From contig NZ_JABBGA010000023.1 of assembly GCF_012927165.1 (NCBI RefSeq), forward strand, positions 21,598 through 85,597: a stretch of DNA of 64,000 nt. The letters are read 5' to 3'. Position 1 is the first letter of the stretch, and the number at the start of each line of letters is the position of its first letter. The position numbers and the translations under genes are program-made. Below the pieces are notes generated by a model that saw only the letters and a program-made list of their open reading frames with translations, ran no database searches and had not been told where the DNA came from. The DNA comes from Zoogloea dura (GTDB lineage: Bacteria > Pseudomonadota > Gammaproteobacteria > Burkholderiales > Rhodocyclaceae). Below are positions 1-8,426 of the stretch, piece by piece.

Positions 1-1014
1 GAGGATGGACTCGGCCACCCGTGACTTGTGGAAACCGCGGTCGCCCCAGGACGCATCGAGGGCCCAGGTCCGCTTCATGAACATCTGCAGATCCACCTCC
101 CAGGTGTAGCCCATGGCCCCATGCACCTGGATGCCGTGGCGGGCCGCCAGCCAGGCGGCTTCGCCGCACACCAGCTTGGCGTGGGAAGCATGCACCGGCG
201 CGTCGGCCCCGCCATGAGCCAGGGCGTGGGCGGCCCGGTAGAGCACCGGCTTGGCGAACTCGATGCGGGTGGCCACGTCGGCCAGGTGGTGTTTGACCGC
301 CTGGAAGCTGCCGATGGGCTTGCCGAACTGCTTGCGCTGGGCGGCGTAGTCCACCGCCAGGTCCAGCATGCGCTGGGCCAGGCCGAGGAGCTGGCCGGCC
401 ACCGACAGGGTGCCGCGGTCCAGGGCTTCGGCCCACAGGCGACGCCCGGCCTCGCCGGCCGCGATGCGGGTGGCCGAGCTGGGCTCCCAGGCCAGGCTGG
501 CCAGGCGGCGCGACAGGTCGATGCTGGGGTTGGGCGTCACGTCCACCAGGGCGCGCGGCACCAGGTGCACCTCGTCGCCATGGGGCAGCAGCAGCAGGTC
601 GGCGGTGGCGGCGTCGGCCACCAGGGGGTTGACCGGATGGCCGATGGCGATGCGCACGTTGCCGGCGGCGATGCGGCCGAGGACTTCCTCGCGCCCGGCA
701 CTGCCGGCGGGCAGCGCGGCAAGCAGGCCCGCGGACACATAGGCGGTGTCGGCCAGGGAGTCGGGGATGGCGTAGTAGCCCAGTTCCTGGGTCATCAGTG
801 ACCAGGCCACGTCGTCCATGCCGAGGCCACCGCAGTCCTCCGGCACCGACAGGGCGGTGAGGCCCTGCTCGGCCAGCTTGCCGCGCAGTTCGGGGGAGCG
901 GCCGGGGTCGGTCTCCCAGATCTCCCGCAGCATCTCGGGAGCGGCTTCGGTCATCAGGAAGCGGCTCATCGCCTCCCGGAAGGTGAGCTGGTCGTCGTTG
1001 AAGGTGAAGTCCAT
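1..1014 (-). CDS. Acyl-CoA dehydrogenase, partner (beta-like) subunit, 3' end outside window
   Basis: The gene begins MDFTFNDDQL and runs off the left edge after 338 codons, so only a short C-terminal piece is missing. It has the acyl-CoA dehydrogenase fold signatures QFGKPIGSFQAVKH (about residues 229-242) and HGAMGYTWE near the visible end. At the helix-G position where this class carries its catalytic Glu it has ALDRG (Asp199), so it is probably the non-catalytic half of an alpha2beta2 FadE. Its start lies 8 bp behind the stop of the catalytic-type FadE upstream, its likely partner. The neighbouring ipd genes suggest a HIP ring C/D or side-chain CoA ester as substrate; this is inference. 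Confidence 0.85.
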   Translation of the reverse strand, partial: MDFTFNDDQLTFREAMSRFLMTEAAPEMLREIWETDPGRSPELRGKLAEQGLTALSVPEDCGGLGMDDVAWSLMTQELGYYAIPDSLADTAYVSAGLLAALPAGSAGREEVLGRIAAGNVRIAIGHPVNPLVADAATADLLLLPHGDEVHLVPRALVDVTPNPSIDLSRRLASLAWEPSSATRIAAGEAGRRLWAEALDRGTLSVAGQLLGLAQRMLDLAVDYAAQRKQFGKPIGSFQAVKHHLADVATRIEFAKPVLYRAAHALAHGGADAPVHASHAKLVCGEAAWLAARHGIQVHGAMGYTWEVDLQMFMKRTWALDASWGDRGFHKSRVAESIL

Positions 1015-1022
1015 GGCCGGCC

Positions 1023-2198
1023 TCAGGATTTGGGCAAGCCGAGCATCCGCTCGGCGATGATGTTGCGCTGGATCTCGTTGGTGCCGGCGTAGATCGGCCC
1101 GGCCTGGGCGAACAGGAAGCCATCCAGCCAGCCCGCGGCGTCCGTCCCGGCGTCCGGGGCCTCGGCCAGCAGCTCGCCGCGGGCGCCGAGGATGCGCATC
1201 GCGGTTTCGTGCATCTTCAGGTCCAGCTCGGACCACACGATCTTGTTGGTGCTGGCCTCGGCGCCGATCTTCGCGCCCTTGGCCAGCCTCCCCACCGTGT
1301 GATAGGCGGACAAGGCATAGGCCTCGGCGCCCATCCAGGCTTCGCAGACAGCGTCGCGGATCGACGGATCCCGGTCGGCGCTGTCCCGGTTGGCCTGGTA
1401 CAGGGCCACCAGCTTGCGGGCAGTGGCCTGGAAGCGGGCCGGCGAGCGCAGCAGCAGGCCGCGCTCGAAGCCGGCGGTGGCCATCGCCACGTGCCAGCCC
1501 TGCCCTTCCTCGCCGATGCGGTTGTCCACCGGCACCTTGACATCGTCGAAGAAGATCTCGGCGAAGGCCTGCTTGCCGTTGAGGGCGATGATCGGGCGGA
1601 TGGTCACGCCCGGCGCATCGAGGGGCGCCAGCAGGTAGGACAGGCCATGGTGGCGGCTGGAGCCGGCCTCGCTGCGGAACAGGCCGAACACCCAGTCAGC
1701 GAAAATGGCCCGGGTGGACCAGGTCTTCTGGCCGTTCAGGATGTAGTGGCTGCCGTCCCCGGACAGGGTCGCCTTGCTGGTGATGGCGGCCATGTCGGAG
1801 CCGGCATTGGGTTCGGACCAGCCCTGCGCCCACATGTCGTCGCTGGCCGCCATGCGCGGCAGGAAGCGCTGCTTCTGGGCCTCGCTGCCGAACTCCATGA
1901 GGGTCGGGCCGAGCAGCAGCTGGCCGTTCTGGTTGACCCGCATCGGGGCCCCGGCGGCGTAGTACTCCTCCTCGAAGATCAGCCATTCGATCAGGTCGCA
2001 GCCGCGCCCGCCCAGATGCTCCGGCCACATCACCATGGACAGGCGGCTTTCAAAGAGGCGGCGCTCCCATTCCCGGTGCTGCTCGAAGCCCTCGCGGGTG
2101 TCGTAGCTGGCCAGCGGCGCCTTGGGCACATTGCGCGCCAGCCAGCTCCGCAGCTCGGCGCGGAAGGCCTTCTGCTTGGGGGTGTAGGCAAGATCCAT
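1023..2198 (-). CDS. Acyl-CoA dehydrogenase, catalytic (alpha-like) subunit
   Basis: 391-residue FAD-dependent acyl-CoA dehydrogenase. Visible signatures are WSEPNAGSD (about 127-135), the AGFERG segment with Glu245, which matches the helix-G catalytic Glu used by IVD/ChsE-type enzymes, and the C-terminal IYAGTNEIQRN. The MCAD-type glutamate position is Ala here, which supports use of Glu245. It is followed after 8 bp by a second FadE lacking this residue, as expected for a heteromeric enzyme of steroid degradation. It is 9 bp downstream of a crotonase and belongs to the 7.7-to-1 kb operon. A role in dehydrogenating a ring C/D or side-chain CoA thioester is inferred from context. Confidence 0.9.
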   Translation of the reverse strand: MDLAYTPKQKAFRAELRSWLARNVPKAPLASYDTREGFEQHREWERRLFESRLSMVMWPEHLGGRGCDLIEWLIFEEEYYAAGAPMRVNQNGQLLLGPTLMEFGSEAQKQRFLPRMAASDDMWAQGWSEPNAGSDMAAITSKATLSGDGSHYILNGQKTWSTRAIFADWVFGLFRSEAGSSRHHGLSYLLAPLDAPGVTIRPIIALNGKQAFAEIFFDDVKVPVDNRIGEEGQGWHVAMATAGFERGLLLRSPARFQATARKLVALYQANRDSADRDPSIRDAVCEAWMGAEAYALSAYHTVGRLAKGAKIGAEASTNKIVWSELDLKMHETAMRILGARGELLAEAPDAGTDAAGWLDGFLFAQAGPIYAGTNEIQRNIIAERMLGLPKS

Positions 2199-2207
2199 GG
2201 CTGCGCC

Positions 2208-2960
2208 TCAGAAGGTGGCGTCGCGCTTCTCGACGAAGGCGCGGCGGGTTTCGGCGGAATCCGGGCTGGTGTAGGCCTGCAGGGTGAAGCCCTGCTCCCA
2301 GCGGTACTTGTCTTCCAGGTTGCCGTCCTCGATGCCGTTGAGGGCCTCCTTGGCGATGCGGATCATGGCCGGGCTCTTGGCGGCGATCTTGCGGGCGATC
2401 TCCAGCGCGGCATCGCGCAGTCCGGCGCGGGGCACCACCCGCTCGATGAAGCCGTAGCGCTCGGCCTCGCGGGCGCCGATCTTGTCGCCGGTGAAGAACA
2501 GGTAGCGCACCTTCTGCACCGGAAACAGACGCTGCAGGTGGGCACCGCCGCCCATCGCGCCGCGGTCGACTTCGGGCAGGGCGAAGGTGGCGCAGTCGGA
2601 GGCCACCACGATGTCGGCCGCCCCGGTGATGCCGATCCCGCCGCCCAGCACAAAGCCATGCACGGCCACGATGACCGGCACGGGGCTGCGGTGCACTGCC
2701 TTGAAGGTGGCGTAGTTGCCGCCATTCACGGCCACGATGCGCTCCGGGTGGGCGTCCAGCTCCTTGATGTCCACACCGGCGCAGAAGCCCCGCCCTTCGG
2801 CGCGGATGACGATGACGCGGACTTCCGGGTTGGCGCCCAGGGCGTCGAGGTGGCCGGCCAGGGCGAACCACTCCACGCTGTCGAGGGCGTTGACCGGCGG
2901 TTTGTCGATGACGAGCTCGGCGATGCCGGCGTCGATGGAAATACGGAAGGCCTGCGTCAC
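2208..2960 (-). CDS. Crotonase-family protein of the ring C/D cluster (EchA20-like candidate)
   Basis: 250-residue crotonase. The start is the GTG at 2960, which overlaps the upstream stop as GTGA, so translation is probably coupled; the same frame stays open further upstream but that part is antisense-like and overlaps ipdC. The oxyanion-hole segments RGFCAG and LGGGIGITGAAD are present. Of the two glutamates used by classical enoyl-CoA hydratase, the second is kept (LPEVDRG) but the first (GGCEL in crotonase) is replaced by Gly. A simple hydratase is therefore doubtful. In mycobacteria the crotonase EchA20 next to ipdAB opens ring D; the same kind of role is inferred here. Confidence 0.85.
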   Translation of the reverse strand: MTQAFRISIDAGIAELVIDKPPVNALDSVEWFALAGHLDALGANPEVRVIVIRAEGRGFCAGVDIKELDAHPERIVAVNGGNYATFKAVHRSPVPVIVAVHGFVLGGGIGITGAADIVVASDCATFALPEVDRGAMGGGAHLQRLFPVQKVRYLFFTGDKIGAREAERYGFIERVVPRAGLRDAALEIARKIAAKSPAMIRIAKEALNGIEDGNLEDKYRWEQGFTLQAYTSPDSAETRRAFVEKRDATF

Positions 2961-4105
2961 GTTGCGGTCTCCAGGGAGGATGGGGTTTGTCGGGGGGTGC
3001 TGTCGCGATCTGTGTCGCTGCCGCTGTCCAGGCGCCCGTACAGGGCGGCCAGGCAGGCCTCGGCCTCGGTGGCGATCTCCTCGACCACCTGCCGGGCACT
3101 CTTCAGCTCGCCGATGGCCGCGGCCACCTGGCCGCTGGGCAGGATGCCCTCGTCGGGGACGCCCTCGACCATCGAGCGCTGCAGCAGCACCGGCTGGTTG
3201 GCGGACATCACCGTCTGGGACACGGCACCCGCATCCTCGCGGATGGCCCGGCGCAGCACATCGACCATATGGCCTAGGCTCATGCCGGTCTGCTGCTTCC
3301 ACTGCCATGCGCTCTTCAGGGCGATGCGCAGGCGGCCGAGCGGGCTGGCGGCCTCCAGGCGGCGGATGAAGGGGTTGTCGATCATGCGGTGGCGCATGCC
3401 GTCCACCGCCAGGGTCACGCGGATCTGCTGCGGGTCGTCCACCTTCAGGTAGCGGGCCAGGGTGGCCGGCGGGGTGGGCGAATCGGTGCTCATCATGAAG
3501 CGGGTGCCCATGGCAATGCCGGCCGCGCCGGCCGCCAGCGCGCCGGCCAGGCCGCGCCCTGTGGAATAGCCGCCGGCGGCAATCACCGGCACCTTCACCG
3601 CGTCGAGCACCTGGGGCAGCAGGATGCTGGAAGGCACGCCGCCGGTGTGGCCGCCCCCCTCCCCCCCCTGGATGGTGATCATGTCGGCGCCCAGCTCGAC
3701 AGCCTTCAGCGCGTGCTTGACCGCCCCCACGGTGGGGATGCACAGCACGCCGGCTGCCTTGAAGCGGGCGATGGTCTGCTTGTCCGGCCCGCGGCCGTAG
3801 CTGACGGCCTTGAGGCGGTACTGGATGGCCAGGTCCACACACTGGGCGGCGTTGTCCTGGAACATGTGGAAGTTGAGGCCGAAGTTGCTGCCGCCGGTGG
3901 CGGCGATCACCTTCCTGATCTCCGCCTCCAGCTGGTCGGCGGCGATGGTGGCGCCGGCCAGGAAGCCGAAACCGCCGGCCCGGGTGGTGGCGATCACCAG
4001 CCCGGCGTCGGCCACCCAGCCCATCGCCGTCTGCACGATGGGGTAGCGGCAGCCGAGCCTCTCGGTCGCAGCGGTACGCAGCAGGGGACTCATGTCCGTG
4101 CTCAT
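2957..4105 (-). CDS. ipdC: Nitronate monooxygenase-type FMN oxidoreductase, IpdC-like
   Basis: 382-residue TIM-barrel flavoprotein of the 2-nitropropane dioxygenase/NMO family. It shows the FMN-phosphate segment QGGEGGGHTGG and the AAGG loop. In actinobacterial HIP degradation, IpdC is an NMO-like oxidoreductase encoded beside ipdAB, and the same arrangement is seen here (ipdA-ipdB-crotonase-ipdC). The start ATG overlaps the upstream crotonase stop as ATGA, and its own stop overlaps the next GTG start, so three genes are translationally linked. The probable role is oxidation of the hydroxylated bicyclic CoA ester before ring C hydrolysis. The residues after about 355 are polar and look like an unstructured tail. 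Confidence 0.85.
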   Translation of the reverse strand: MSTDMSPLLRTAATERLGCRYPIVQTAMGWVADAGLVIATTRAGGFGFLAGATIAADQLEAEIRKVIAATGGSNFGLNFHMFQDNAAQCVDLAIQYRLKAVSYGRGPDKQTIARFKAAGVLCIPTVGAVKHALKAVELGADMITIQGGEGGGHTGGVPSSILLPQVLDAVKVPVIAAGGYSTGRGLAGALAAGAAGIAMGTRFMMSTDSPTPPATLARYLKVDDPQQIRVTLAVDGMRHRMIDNPFIRRLEAASPLGRLRIALKSAWQWKQQTGMSLGHMVDVLRRAIREDAGAVSQTVMSANQPVLLQRSMVEGVPDEGILPSGQVAAAIGELKSARQVVEEIATEAEACLAALYGRLDSGSDTDRDSTPRQTPSSLETAT

Positions 4106-5019
4106 GCTTCGTCCTTTTCTGCCGCACGCTTGTTGGCGGCGGCCATGGCCTTGCCGTCGAAGCCGCCGAGGCGGTCGCCGGAGATCAGCTCGTTGTGGGT
4201 ATGGGCGAAGTGGTGCCAGGCGAAGGTGGCGTCCATGGCGCTGCGCTTGCCCTGCAGGTCTTCCACGTGGTTGATGGCCTGCTTGGTGAGGGCCAGGCCC
4301 ATGCGCGGCTGGCTGGCGATGCGGGCGGCCAGGGCGTAGGTGGCCTCCTCCAGGCCGGCCCGCGGCACGACCCGGTTCACCATGCCCATCTGGTAAGCCC
4401 GTTCCGCGCCCATGCGCTCGCCGGTCATCAGGAACTCCTTGGCGATGCGGGGATTCAGCTCATAGGGGTGGGCGAAGTACTCCACCCCCGGGATGCCCAT
4501 GCGCACCACCGGATCCTGGAAGAAGGCGTCGTCACTCGCAACGATCAGGTCGCACACCCAGGCCAGCATCAGCCCGCCGGCCACGCAGGCGCCCTGCACC
4601 ATGGCGATGGTGGGTTTGGGCAGCTCCCGCCAGCGCCGACACATGTTGAGGTAGACCTCTTGCTCACGGGCGTAGAGGTATTCGCCGCCGGGCTTGTTGG
4701 TGTGGTCCCACCATAGGTGCACCCGCTCGAAGGGCTTGTTGATGTCGCGGCCCGGGGTGCCGATGTCGTGCCCGGCGGAGAAGTGCCGGCCCTCCCCGCG
4801 CAGCACGATGACCTTCACCGCGTCATCGTCCACCGCCCGGCGGAAGGCGGCGTCCAGGGCGTAGGTCATCTGGGAGTTCTGGGCGTTGTTGAAGTCCGGC
4901 CGGCTCATGGTGAGGCTGGCGATGCCGTCGGCGACGGCGTACTTCACCGGTTCGCCGGTCTCGTAGTGGGCCGTGTCCTGGCGGGACACGAAGCCTTCGG
5001 CGCTGCTGGGGGCGTTCAT
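4102..5019 (-). CDS. Crotonase-family protein lacking both hydratase glutamates
   Basis: 305-residue member of the enoyl-CoA hydratase/isomerase superfamily with about 40 extra N-terminal residues. The oxyanion-hole motifs HFSAGHDIG and VAGGLMLAW are present, but the two catalytic Glu positions are Met/Leu (GGLML) and Val (QDPVV), so classical hydration is unlikely; a hydrolase, isomerase or C-C lyase role is possible. An aromatic-rich insert (LWWDH, KPGGEYLY) follows the first motif. It sits between ipdB and ipdC, which places it in ring C/D degradation. The start ATG at 5019 is 24 bp after the ipdB stop; its stop overlaps ipdC. Confidence 0.85.
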   Translation of the reverse strand: MNAPSSAEGFVSRQDTAHYETGEPVKYAVADGIASLTMSRPDFNNAQNSQMTYALDAAFRRAVDDDAVKVIVLRGEGRHFSAGHDIGTPGRDINKPFERVHLWWDHTNKPGGEYLYAREQEVYLNMCRRWRELPKPTIAMVQGACVAGGLMLAWVCDLIVASDDAFFQDPVVRMGIPGVEYFAHPYELNPRIAKEFLMTGERMGAERAYQMGMVNRVVPRAGLEEATYALAARIASQPRMGLALTKQAINHVEDLQGKRSAMDATFAWHHFAHTHNELISGDRLGGFDGKAMAAANKRAAEKDEA

Positions 5020-5043
5020 GGATGTCTCCTGGTCGCGCCGGCC

Positions 5044-5844
5044 TCAGGCGGCCGGGCGGATGCCCGGCGGGTTGCCCTTGAGCTGGGCGGCACGCAGGTC
5101 GTGGGGGTCGAGGCGGCGGATGATCTCCAACTGGGCAGCGCCGGGATGCGGCGTCTCGCCCAGGCCCTCAGCCTTGAGCAGCGGGAAGCCGGTCTTCTCC
5201 TGCACCTCCTCGAAGCTCACCCCGGGGTGCAGGCTGCGCACCCGGGCGCTGTTGCCGGGGCCTTGCCAGTCCATCACGCACAGGTCGGTGACGGCGACGC
5301 GGATGTCCATCAGGTCGCGGCGCACGCCGTCGTCCCAGCGCTCGGGCTTGAAGCCGACGCCGGACACCATGTCCACCTCGCCGGCCACGAAGACGCGCGG
5401 GCTGTGGTTGGGCACGAAGAAGGAGTTGATGTGGTTGATGCTGTTGCCGGGCAGGCCGCGCACCCCCAGCATGGCCGCCTTGGGCTGGCGGTAGTCGCCC
5501 ACGCAGGACAGGTTGGTCTGGGCCCAGCGGTCGATCTGGGTGGGGCCGACCATGGCGTGGCGGCGGCCGCCCCACACGCACTCGAAGACCCGCTCGAAGG
5601 ACATGTAGCCGCTGTACTTCGGCACGTAGTCACCGCGGGGGCCGACGGGGATGGGATCTTCGACCAGGAAGGCCTCGCTGTCGGTCATCAGCAGCTCGGG
5701 GCTGTGGGTCAACTTGGCCAGGCCGGCGCCCAGGCGGGGAATGATGCCGAGGCCGGAGGCCAGCACCTCGCCGTTGTCGCGCCAGGCTTCCGAGGCGGCG
5801 ACGATCATCAGCTCGGCCAGGGTGAAGGGCGTGTTTTCGTTCAT
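5044..5844 (-). CDS. ipdB: COCHEA-CoA hydrolase-type subunit IpdB (CoA-transferase family, beta)
   Basis: 266 residues, CoA-transferase subunit B fold. Family members classically carry an SENG catalytic Glu motif; here the region reads TDSEAFLVE, with no SENG, as in IpdAB, which uses this fold to hydrolyse a carbon ring rather than move CoA. Segments such as VGPTQIDRWAQTN and LPGNSINHINSFFVPNHSPR are typical of the IpdB group. The gene lies 11 bp behind ipdA, so the two subunits should be made together. Predicted role: cytoplasmic ring C opening of the HIP-derived keto acid CoA ester. The substrate is inferred from family and context. Confidence 0.88.
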   Translation of the reverse strand: MNENTPFTLAELMIVAASEAWRDNGEVLASGLGIIPRLGAGLAKLTHSPELLMTDSEAFLVEDPIPVGPRGDYVPKYSGYMSFERVFECVWGGRRHAMVGPTQIDRWAQTNLSCVGDYRQPKAAMLGVRGLPGNSINHINSFFVPNHSPRVFVAGEVDMVSGVGFKPERWDDGVRRDLMDIRVAVTDLCVMDWQGPGNSARVRSLHPGVSFEEVQEKTGFPLLKAEGLGETPHPGAAQLEIIRRLDPHDLRAAQLKGNPPGIRPAA

Positions 5845-5855
5845 GTCTGGTCTCC

Positions 5856-6731
5856 TCAGAACACCGGCAGGGGCAGCCCGGCCATGCGTTCGATACCGCC
5901 GTTGCGGTCCTGGTAGGCGGCTTCGCCGGGCTGCACGAATTCCTCCATGTAGGCCTGCCAGCCGCCGGGTTCGGTGGCGCTGGCCACGTAGCGCTTGAAG
6001 TGGCTCATGTCCCAGCCGTAGTCGGAGGGACAGGAGGTGGGGTGAGCGCCGCAGGGGGCCTCCACCACGCCGCTCACCAGGTAACGCTCGAAGGTGTTGA
6101 AGCGGGCCTGGGCGGCGTCCAGCTGCAGGCGCTCCTCCACCCGCTCCGCGGACACGTAGCAGGCCTCGGCGGCGCGGGCGAAGAGGTGGTCGAAATAGGG
6201 ATCGGGGCCAGTCACCAGGGTGTTGCCGAGGCGGTCGGCCACGTTGACGTGGAGGATCGCCGCATCCAGCTTGAGGGCCGGCATGGCGAGCAGGGTCTCG
6301 CCATCTTCATAGGGAGACCGGATGGTCCGGATCTCCGGGTTGAGGCGGGTCACGTCGGTGGCCAGGCCGCAGCGGGTGGGCAGGAAGGGCAGGCGCATGC
6401 CAGCGGCGCGCAGGCCCCACTGGAACATGCCCTCGTCCAGCTCCATCAGCTCCAGGCTGCCGCTCTCGCGGATCTTGCGATACCAGGGTTCGAGGGGGAT
6501 CGCGTCGAGGGTGGCGAAGCCGAAGACCAGCTTCTTCACCTTGCCGGCGGCGCACAGCATGCCGACCTCGGGGCCACCGTAGGCCACCACGGTGAGGTCC
6601 TTGAGGCTGGAGCGCAGGATCTCGCGGACGATGGCCATCGGCTTGCGACGGGGGCCCCAGCCCCCGAAGCCGACGGTCATGCCGTCGCGCAGGCGGGCGA
6701 CGGCATCCGCCGCCGTCATCTGTTTGTTCAT
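5856..6731 (-). CDS. ipdA: COCHEA-CoA hydrolase-type subunit IpdA (CoA-transferase family, alpha)
   Basis: 291-residue CoA-transferase subunit A-like protein. The N-terminal half shows the Gly-rich VGFGGWGPRRKP segment (about 20-31) and the acidic MELDEGMF segment (about 96-103), near where the IpdA subunit supplies the essential glutamate of the ring hydrolase. Start ATG at 6731; ipdB follows after 11 bp, and the extradiol dioxygenase gene lies 31 bp upstream. Together the three steps (meta cleavage, then HIP ring opening) sit under one regulatory site at 7725. Ordinary 3-oxoacid CoA-transferase is the alternative, but the neighbours favour IpdA. Confidence 0.88.
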   Translation of the reverse strand: MNKQMTAADAVARLRDGMTVGFGGWGPRRKPMAIVREILRSSLKDLTVVAYGGPEVGMLCAAGKVKKLVFGFATLDAIPLEPWYRKIRESGSLELMELDEGMFQWGLRAAGMRLPFLPTRCGLATDVTRLNPEIRTIRSPYEDGETLLAMPALKLDAAILHVNVADRLGNTLVTGPDPYFDHLFARAAEACYVSAERVEERLQLDAAQARFNTFERYLVSGVVEAPCGAHPTSCPSDYGWDMSHFKRYVASATEPGGWQAYMEEFVQPGEAAYQDRNGGIERMAGLPLPVF

Positions 6732-6762
6732 GTCGGGTCCTTGCTTGGGTGGGGAGGCCGGG

Positions 6763-7662
6763 TCAGGCCTGTTGCCGCTGGCCGGCGCTGAAGTCGTGGC
6801 CCCAGATGCTGACGCGGGTGAATTCGAAGGGGCTGTGCCCGGCCCAATCCACCTGCAGGCCGCCGCAGCCGAACTCCAGGTCGAAGCCGGACGGGGTCTT
6901 CATGTAGAAGGAGGTCATGCGGTCGTTGAGGTGCTGGCCGAGGGTTGCCGAGATGGGCACCTGGCGGGCCGTCATGCGGTCGTGGGCGCGGCCCACCTCG
7001 GTCATCGAATCCACCTCCACCATCACATGCACGCAGCCGCTGGGCACCGGGTACTCGGCGATCGCCAGGCTGTGGTGGCGGGCGTTGTTGCAGTGGAGGA
7101 AGTGGATGCGGATCGCCGGGCCGTCCGGGTCCGGGCGGAAATTGAAGATGTCGGAAAGGCCGAAACCGAGCACATCCCGGAAGAAGGCCGCCGAGGCGTC
7201 GAAGTTGGGGGACGGCAGTACCGTGTGGCCCATGCCCATCCCGCCGGTGAGGAAACGCGGCACGCCCTGGGGCGAGACGAAGGGCTGGCAGTCGGAAAGA
7301 TGCCCCCAGCCCAGCTCGTGGCGGTTGCCCGAGGGGTCGGTGAGCAGGGCAATGGCCTGCATGCCACGCTGGCGGCACAGCTCGGGGGCGGCCAGCTCAT
7401 AGCCGACGCCCGCGTTGCCGAGCGCGACCAGGGCGTCCTTGAAGGCGGCCTCGCCGGCCACCTCCCAGCCGGATGCGACGTAGCGGCGCTGGGCGCCCTC
7501 CACCACCAGGATGCGGAAGGGGCGCTCGTCCATCTTGACGTAGAGCCCGCCCCCCGGCGCCGGCGCGGTCATCATGCCCAGCACGTCTTCGGCATAGCGC
7601 CGCCATTCGTCCAGCTGGTCGATCTCGGTCACGAAATAGGCCAGGCCGCGGATATCGATCAT
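6763..7662 (-). CDS. tesB: Extradiol dioxygenase, 3,4-DHSA type (TesB/HsaC)
   Basis: 299-residue type I extradiol dioxygenase with two vicinal-oxygen-chelate modules. All expected active-site residues are visible: Fe ligands His146 (GMGHTVL), His212 (VHVMVEV) and Glu263 (FDLEFGCGG), plus second-sphere His196, His244 and Tyr253. It should cleave the catechol ring of 3,4-dihydroxy-9,10-secoandrosta-1,3,5(10)-triene-9,17-dione. Biphenyl-type BphC is the alternative, but tesD, tesE, tesF, kstD and ipdAB in the same window favour the steroid enzyme. It is the first gene of the minus-strand operon, with a regulatory element 62 bp upstream of its ATG. Confidence 0.9.
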   Translation of the reverse strand: MIDIRGLAYFVTEIDQLDEWRRYAEDVLGMMTAPAPGGGLYVKMDERPFRILVVEGAQRRYVASGWEVAGEAAFKDALVALGNAGVGYELAAPELCRQRGMQAIALLTDPSGNRHELGWGHLSDCQPFVSPQGVPRFLTGGMGMGHTVLPSPNFDASAAFFRDVLGFGLSDIFNFRPDPDGPAIRIHFLHCNNARHHSLAIAEYPVPSGCVHVMVEVDSMTEVGRAHDRMTARQVPISATLGQHLNDRMTSFYMKTPSGFDLEFGCGGLQVDWAGHSPFEFTRVSIWGHDFSAGQRQQA

Positions 7663-7724
7663 GTCTGCTCCCCTAGGGTTCTCGGATGTGTGGAGAGCAT
7701 TGTGCGAACTGGGCGCGCAGGCCT

Positions 7725-7743
7725 CATCGTCCGTTGAGACTAG
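7725..7743 (-). promoter_or_regulatory. Steroid-regulon element, copy 1 (upstream of tesB)
   Basis: Read toward tesB the site is CTAGTC-TCAAC-GGACGATG, an exact match to the recurring consensus YTAGTC-N5-GGACGATG. It ends 62 bp before the tesB ATG at 7662. Confidence 0.75.
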
Positions 7744-7770
7744 CGGCGCCAGGCCACGGCCCGGCGGGCC

Positions 7771-7791
7771 GGGATCAGGGATCAGGGATCA
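7771..7791. repeat. Short tandem repeat, three copies of GGGATCA
   Basis: Three exact 7-bp copies in the intergenic region between tesB and the GNAT gene, just after a CGGCCCG/CGGGCCG inverted repeat (about 7757-7771). No function is evident. Confidence 0.6.
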
Positions 7792-7922
7792 AGGCGTGGG
7801 GCTGCGTCGTGCCGGCATCGCAGCGCAGGAAACGTGAGGACAGCCTGGTGCGTGGCGACAACCGTCTTGACGCGCAACGCGCGGACAAAGGAATATCGCG
7901 CTTCCAAACGCGGCACCAGAAC

Positions 7923-8411
7923 ATGACTGTGAATATCCGCGAATTTGCTCCTGCCGATGCCTTGAGCGTCAATGCCCTGGCCGTGAAGGCATTCGAGCAA
8001 TTCCAGAACGCCTACGACGATTGGCCAGCTTTCAAAACAAGAATTGCCGGGATGTCATCCCTGGCTGGCGCTGGGGAATTGCTTGTTGCCGAAATCGACA
8101 GACAGATCGTTGGCGCGGTGGTGTACATCGGGCCAGGCATGCCCAAGGCCGACTTTTTCCAAGCCGAATGGCCAATCATGAGAATGCTGGTCGTGTCACC
8201 GGATTTTCGTGGCCTGGGCATTGGACGGGCACTGACCGAGAAGTGTCTGCAGCGCGCCAGGCGCGACAAGGCACAGGTTTTTGCCTTGCACTCCAGCGAA
8301 ATCATGCAGGTGGCCTTGCCCATGTATTTACGTATGGGTTTTCAAATAATGTCGCAAGCACCTTCTATCCATGGAGTGGAATACGGTGTCTATCTCAAGA
8401 AGATCGATTGA
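7923..8411 (+). CDS. GNAT-family N-acetyltransferase
   Basis: 162 residues. The acetyl-CoA-binding motif A is clear: MLVVSPDFRGLGIGRAL, containing the R-x-x-G-x-G/A signature, followed by the YLRMGF segment typical of the motif B region. The frame stays open upstream, but MTVNIREF at 7923 is the start that fits the fold. The DNA is visibly more AT-rich than the catabolic genes and there is no regulon element facing it, so it is probably an accessory gene rather than part of steroid breakdown. The substrate cannot be told from the sequence. The small membrane-protein gene follows after 15 bp and may be co-transcribed. Confidence 0.85.
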   Translation: MTVNIREFAPADALSVNALAVKAFEQFQNAYDDWPAFKTRIAGMSSLAGAGELLVAEIDRQIVGAVVYIGPGMPKADFFQAEWPIMRMLVVSPDFRGLGIGRALTEKCLQRARRDKAQVFALHSSEIMQVALPMYLRMGFQIMSQAPSIHGVEYGVYLKKID

Positions 8412-8426
8412 CGGCCCGGGTCCCTG

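Noticed and set aside
1209..3452. Long open frames on the strand opposite to real genes (for example 1209-3452 plus, 34224-37205 plus, 43350-45734 plus)
   Set aside because: They mirror well-recognised genes codon by codon, are rich in Ala/Gly/His/Arg and show no family motif; this is normal in GC-rich DNA.
2961..4127. Extension of the crotonase frame (2208) upstream to 4127
   Set aside because: It overlaps ipdC entirely and reads as low-complexity Arg/His/Gly; the GTGA overlap at 2957-2960 gives a clear start.
7771..7791. CRISPR-like array
   Set aside because: Three adjacent 7-bp repeats without spacers; no cas genes in the window.
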